Assembly (NCBI GenBank): GCA_018827585.1
Contig: JAHJXP010000057.1
Location: forward strand, 1-16,068
Source: Pseudomonadota bacterium
GTDB taxonomy: Bacteria; Desulfobacterota; Syntrophia; Syntrophales; UBA5619
Length of the DNA: 16,068 nt
Direction of reading: 5' to 3'
Shown: positions 13,109 to 16,068 of the stretch, in pieces
How the letters are laid out: the number at the start of each line of letters is the position of its first letter
Numbering within the stretch: the stretch's first letter is position 1
Made by a program: the position numbers and the translations under genes
Notes under the pieces: generated by a model
The model's database searches: none
Seen by the model: the letters and a program-made list of their open reading frames with translations, nothing else
Told to the model about the DNA's origin: nothing

Positions 13109-14740
13109 ATGAGAGTCGCCATCATCGCCCCTCCCTATCCGCTGGAAGAGGCGCCCGCCCCCCCGCTGGGCGTCACCTATGTGGCCGCCGCCTTCGAGTC
13201 CGCCGGGGCCGAGGTCAGGATCTTCGATTACATAGTCAGCCGTTACACGCCGGAAAAGCTCAGGGCGCAACTTGACTACTTCCGCCCGCATTGCGTCGGT
13301 GCCACGTCCGTAACGCTCAATTTTCCCGGCGCCGCGGAAATACTCAAAAAGGCCAAGCGACATCGGCCTTCGCTTTTGACCGTGATGGGAGGCCCCCATG
13401 TCTCCTTCGACGCCGTCCGGACCCTCGAGACCTACCCGGAGATAGACCTGATCGTGGCCGGGGAGGGGGAGCGGACCATCGGCGAACTGATGCGGCAGGG
13501 CATGGACCCGGCCTCCTGGGAGGGGATCCGGGGGCTGGCCTTCCGCTCCGACGGGCGGGTGATCTCCACCGGCCCCCAACCCTACATCGAAGACCTCGAT
13601 ACGCTGCCCCTTCCGGCGCGCCATCTCCTCCCTCTTTCCCGTTATCAGGCGCTCGGCTATCCGATCAGCATCATCACCAGCCGCGGCTGCCCCTATTCCT
13701 GCATCTTCTGCCTGGGACGCCGCATGGTGGGAAATCGGGTGCGCCAGAGAAATGCCTCCCTCGTCGTCGACGAGATCGAACAGATCCTCTCCTATGGCAT
13801 CGACCGGATCAACGTGGCGGACGACCTGTTCGTTTCCCACCGGGGAAAGGTAAGGGAGGTATGCGGGGAGATCCTCCGGAGGGGGCTCCGCTTTACCTGG
13901 AGCGCCTTTGCCAGGGTCAATACGGTCGATCGGGAAACACTGGCGCTGATGCGCGAGGCCGGTTGCGACAGCGTCAGTTTCGGGGTCGAATCGGGCAATC
14001 CGGAGATGCTCAGGAGGATCAGGAAGGGTATCACCCTGGACGAAGTCAGACGCGCGGTCTCGCTCTGCAGGGAGGCCGGGATCATCGCCCACACCTCGTT
14101 CGTCGTCGGTCTGCCGGGGGAGACTCAGGACACTCTCCGGGAAACGGGGGAGTTTGCCGCCAGTCTCGGTTCCCTCTACGGATACCACTTTCTCGTCCCC
14201 TTTCCGGGAACGACCGTTCGCGAGGAGGTGGATCAATACGACCTGGAAATCCTCACCGACGACTGGACGCGTTACGACGCGAACAGCGCCATCGTGAGGA
14301 CGAAAGAACTCTCGCCGGAAGAGATCGAGCGGTTCGTGGCCCGGTTCGAGTCCGAGATCCGCCAGGCGTGGGAGGCGATGGTGCAGGGGTATCATGAAAG
14401 GACCAACCCCCCGGAGATCGACATGCAGGTGGAAGGACATTTCCGCATGCAACTGGTGTATCGCCTGCTCTCGGAGGACCTGATCGAAAAATGGGGGGCC
14501 TTTCCCGCGACGGGTTCAGAGGCGGGAGGGGATGGTGATCTCGAAGAGCTCTGCCGCCGGATCGAGTCGGCCACGGGCGCCGAGGGGGGGCTTGTCCGGA
14601 GGACAATCCGCGGTTTTGTTGACTTGGGATACATCCGCGCCCGGACTTCCGACAAGCGGTGCGAATGGTTCTGGACCCATAATAATCGCGACGAGGCCGG
14701 GCCCGGAACGAAGGAATCAGCCGCTGATCCTGCGCCATAG
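13109..14740 (+). CDS. B12-binding-type radical SAM protein
   Basis: 543-residue protein. The N-terminal domain (1-125: PPLGVTYVAAAFESAG, VGATSVTLNF, MGGPHVSF, DLIVAGEGERTI) is the cobalamin-binding Rossmann domain of the B12-rSAM class. I do not see the D-x-H-x-x-G base-off motif, which many members lack. The radical SAM core follows, with CPYSCIFC giving C194, C198 and C201 for the [4Fe-4S] cluster, then FGVESGNPEMLRRIRKG and SFVVGLPGET. Related enzymes methylate unactivated carbon or phosphorus or rearrange rings (BchE, HpnP, fortimicin-type methylases). A C-terminal extension of about 130 residues (from 410) may be a small helical or winged domain. The ribosome binding site GGAG precedes the ATG. 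It follows the acyltransferase by 46 bp and overlaps the convergent methyltransferase by 24 bp. The substrate is unknown. Confidence 0.88.
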   Translation: MRVAIIAPPYPLEEAPAPPLGVTYVAAAFESAGAEVRIFDYIVSRYTPEKLRAQLDYFRPHCVGATSVTLNFPGAAEILKKAKRHRPSLLTVMGGPHVSFDAVRTLETYPEIDLIVAGEGERTIGELMRQGMDPASWEGIRGLAFRSDGRVISTGPQPYIEDLDTLPLPARHLLPLSRYQALGYPISIITSRGCPYSCIFCLGRRMVGNRVRQRNASLVVDEIEQILSYGIDRINVADDLFVSHRGKVREVCGEILRRGLRFTWSAFARVNTVDRETLALMREAGCDSVSFGVESGNPEMLRRIRKGITLDEVRRAVSLCREAGIIAHTSFVVGLPGETQDTLRETGEFAASLGSLYGYHFLVPFPGTTVREEVDQYDLEILTDDWTRYDANSAIVRTKELSPEEIERFVARFESEIRQAWEAMVQGYHERTNPPEIDMQVEGHFRMQLVYRLLSEDLIEKWGAFPATGSEAGGDGDLEELCRRIESATGAEGGLVRRTIRGFVDLGYIRARTSDKRCEWFWTHNNRDEAGPGTKESAADPAP

Positions 14741-15385
14741 GCCCCGTGCGGCGTCGGTCGGGCGGCCGGCGGAGGTCCGCTTCAGGATGCCGAGTGTGCC
14801 GACCATGGGGTATTCATGAAAAAGTCCGGAAGCGAGGGCCATGCGGTAGATGCAGCAAGGCGCCTGGCCTCCCCGGGCGGGATCGGCAAAGATATCGTGG
14901 ATCAGCAGATAGCCGCCCGGCAGCAAATGGGAGACCCAGCAGCTGTAGTCGGTGAAAGCCGCCTCAAAGGTGTGGCCGCCGTCGATGAAGATCAGACTCA
15001 GGGGTGTTTCCCAAAAACGTGCGACCACGCTCGAGACGGATACGATGGGGACGACGGTATCCTCGAGTGAAAGATCCCTTAGCGCCGCGCGGAATATAGG
15101 GAGAGTGTCAATCCGGCCCGTTTTGGGGTCCAGCAGCTCCGGATCATAGTATTCCTGTCCCGGCTGCTGTTCCTCCGACCCCCGGTGATGGTCGATGGAA
15201 AAGAGGATTCCCCCCGCCTCCCTGCATCCGAAACCCAGGTAAGCGGCCGAACGGCCGCAGTAGCTGCCGATTTCCAGGCAGGGACCGAGATGCGCCGCCT
15301 CCTGCGCCAGCTCGTACAGACGCAGCGCCTCCTCGTCTGCCATAAATCCCTTGAAACGCACCGCCTTCAGATCGGCCACATCCAT
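14717..15385 (-). CDS. Class I SAM methyltransferase (Methyltransf_24-like)
   Basis: 222-residue Rossmann-fold methyltransferase. LEIGSYCGRSAAYL (37-50) is motif I, SIDHH (63-67) the strand-2 acidic region, FIDGGHTFEAAFTDYSCW (133-150) a signature of the Methyltransf_24/CmcI-like group, and LLPGGYLLIHDI (154-165) follows. Members often methylate sugars, polyketides or small molecules; cephalosporin-type enzymes in this group bind a metal through the DGGH region. The ATG at 15385 has AAGGA just upstream. It converges on the radical SAM gene, with a 24-bp 3' overlap. It probably belongs functionally to the glycoconjugate cluster, but it is transcribed separately. Confidence 0.84.
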   Translation of the reverse strand: MDVADLKAVRFKGFMADEEALRLYELAQEAAHLGPCLEIGSYCGRSAAYLGFGCREAGGILFSIDHHRGSEEQQPGQEYYDPELLDPKTGRIDTLPIFRAALRDLSLEDTVVPIVSVSSVVARFWETPLSLIFIDGGHTFEAAFTDYSCWVSHLLPGGYLLIHDIFADPARGGQAPCCIYRMALASGLFHEYPMVGTLGILKRTSAGRPTDAARGLWRRISG

Positions 15386-15578
15386 ATTCCTTCATCCCTT
15401 TCTGAGCTGACCCACGGAATTCGCCATTTTGCGGAAATATACAATTCCGATCCCTAAAAGGCAAGTTCCGGTTGGAGGGAAGAAAAGAGGGGTTCAAATT
15501 CGACCTCAAGTATGGTAGTAAATAATCGATACATGACGAGACGAATTTTTCGAACATCCTTATGCTGGGGCAAGTCAA

Positions 15579-16013
15579 ATGGGCAAGAAGGATAAGAGAC
15601 TCATTGTCGGAGACACGGAGAGATGCGTCGGCTGCCAGAGCTGCATGTTTGCCTGCACCAGACGGCTTGGCGAGGCCGGATTGGCCCGGACCTGCATCGG
15701 CGTAAAGTCCGCCGGCGGCATGGAACGGGGATTCATCGTCGTCGTTTGCAGGGCCTGTGATTCCCCTCCCTGTGCGAAGGCCTGCCCGTACGGGGCGCTG
15801 AAGCCCGTGAAAGGGGGAGGGGTGAAACTGGACATGAGCCTCTGTCTTGGGTGCGATCACTGCCGCGAGGCCTGCAAGATAGGGGCGATCTACTGGGACG
15901 ATGAGTGCAACAAGCCGATGATCTGCATCCACTGTGGCTACTGCGGAAAATACTGCCCGCACGGATTGCTCAAACTGGGAAAGAAAGGGGCGGCCGGCCA
16001 TGCTGAAAGATGA
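15579..16013 (+). CDS. Polyferredoxin, four [4Fe-4S] (AOR-associated electron-transfer subunit)
   Basis: 144-residue HycB-like iron-sulfur protein. The cysteines are C16/C19/C22/C26 (CVGCQSCMFAC), C57/C60/C65/C69 (CRACDSPPCAKAC), C89/C92/C95/C99 (CLGCDHCREAC) and C116/C119/C122/C126 (CIHCGYCGKYC), enough for four [4Fe-4S] clusters in the pairwise pattern of this family. C39 and C110 are extra. The last 14 bases overlap the start of an aldehyde:ferredoxin oxidoreductase-type gene. The pair therefore matches the small iron-sulfur subunit plus tungsten subunit seen in AorAB and in BamCB-like modules. It would carry electrons to or from the tungsten enzyme in the cytoplasm. The ribosome binding site is poor (GGGG about 8 bases upstream), but no better start is available. 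There are 193 bases upstream without a gene, which probably contain the promoter. Confidence 0.88.
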   Translation: MGKKDKRLIVGDTERCVGCQSCMFACTRRLGEAGLARTCIGVKSAGGMERGFIVVVCRACDSPPCAKACPYGALKPVKGGGVKLDMSLCLGCDHCREACKIGAIYWDDECNKPMICIHCGYCGKYCPHGLLKLGKKGAAGHAER

Positions 16014-16068
16014 TTCCCTCTCCCGGGTCCTCCATATAGATCTGACAAAAAAGTGTTTCCGGATCGAA
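16000..16068 (+). CDS. Aldehyde:ferredoxin oxidoreductase-family tungstoenzyme (5' end only)
   Basis: The ATG at 16000 opens a frame that runs to the window end: 23 codons, MLKDDSLSRVLHIDLTKKC followed by FRIE. The segment SRVLHIDLTKK matches the N-terminal pattern of AOR-family proteins (G-K-I-L-R-V-D-L-T-x-G-K). The overlap with the polyferredoxin gene and that partner's nature strengthen the call. Full-length members are about 600-700 residues and bind a tungsten bis-pterin and one [4Fe-4S]. None of the catalytic motifs is visible here, so AOR proper, the BamB-type benzoyl-CoA reductase subunit and other members cannot be separated. Confidence 0.7.
   Translation, partial: MLKDDSLSRVLHIDLTKKCFRIE

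Noticed and set aside
13040..14452. 470-codon minus-strand open frame opposite the radical SAM gene
   Set aside because: Antisense shadow with compositionally biased translation; the plus frame carries the CxxxCxxC cluster and cobalamin-domain motifs.
15144..16001. 285-codon minus-strand open frame spanning the polyferredoxin
   Set aside because: It runs across two genes and an intergenic gap; its C-terminal part is a shifted frame of the methyltransferase and the rest is antisense to the cysteine clusters.
1..16068. CRISPR array, tRNA or rRNA genes
   Set aside because: No regularly spaced repeats and no recognisable tRNA or rRNA segments were seen by eye on either strand; a dedicated scan was not possible.

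Overview
The window is about 60% GC-rich coding DNA with one AT-richer interruption. The gene content (electron-transfer flavoprotein, ETF; a flavin demethylase; a tungsten-type aldehyde oxidoreductase with its polyferredoxin; a B12-type radical SAM enzyme) and the short GC-rich hairpin repeats suggest a strictly anaerobic bacterium, most likely a Desulfobacterota (Deltaproteobacteria) lineage of the Syntrophus/sulfate-reducer kind. The taxon is inferred from gene families; there is no rRNA gene here.

Region 1 (1-4002, plus strand) is an electron-transfer module: the 3' part of etfB, a complete etfA overlapping it by four bases, a 129-bp MITE-like inverted-repeat element, and an 806-residue flavoprotein of the dimethylglycine/sarcosine dehydrogenase type (FAD oxidoreductase plus GcvT-like folate domain). 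Enzymes of that family pass electrons to ETF, so these three genes probably work together in oxidative N-demethylation.

Region 2 (about 4003-7752) looks like an accessory insertion. It holds an AT-rich orphan lipoprotein, two small translationally coupled ORFs of unknown function, a type II restriction-modification pair on the minus strand (D12-class adenine methylase followed, with overlapping frames, by an HNH endonuclease), and a run of three strong hairpins ending in a motif like the right end of IS200/IS605 elements, without a transposase.

Region 3 (7753-15385) starts with a HAD-superfamily phosphatase-like gene on the minus strand and continues with a tight plus-strand operon: GT4 glycosyltransferase, SAM methyltransferase, an alpha/alpha-barrel protein (prenyltransferase/glycosidase-like fold), a hexapeptide-repeat acyltransferase and a B12-binding-type radical SAM enzyme. 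The last gene runs tail to tail (24-bp overlap) into a minus-strand SAM methyltransferase. Together this looks like a small, uncharacterised cluster for building and decorating a glycan or glycolipid.

Region 4 (15579-16068) begins a new redox operon: a protein with four [4Fe-4S] cysteine clusters, overlapping the first 23 codons of an aldehyde:ferredoxin oxidoreductase-family tungstoenzyme that continues beyond the window. No tRNA, rRNA, CRISPR array or complete transposase gene was seen.
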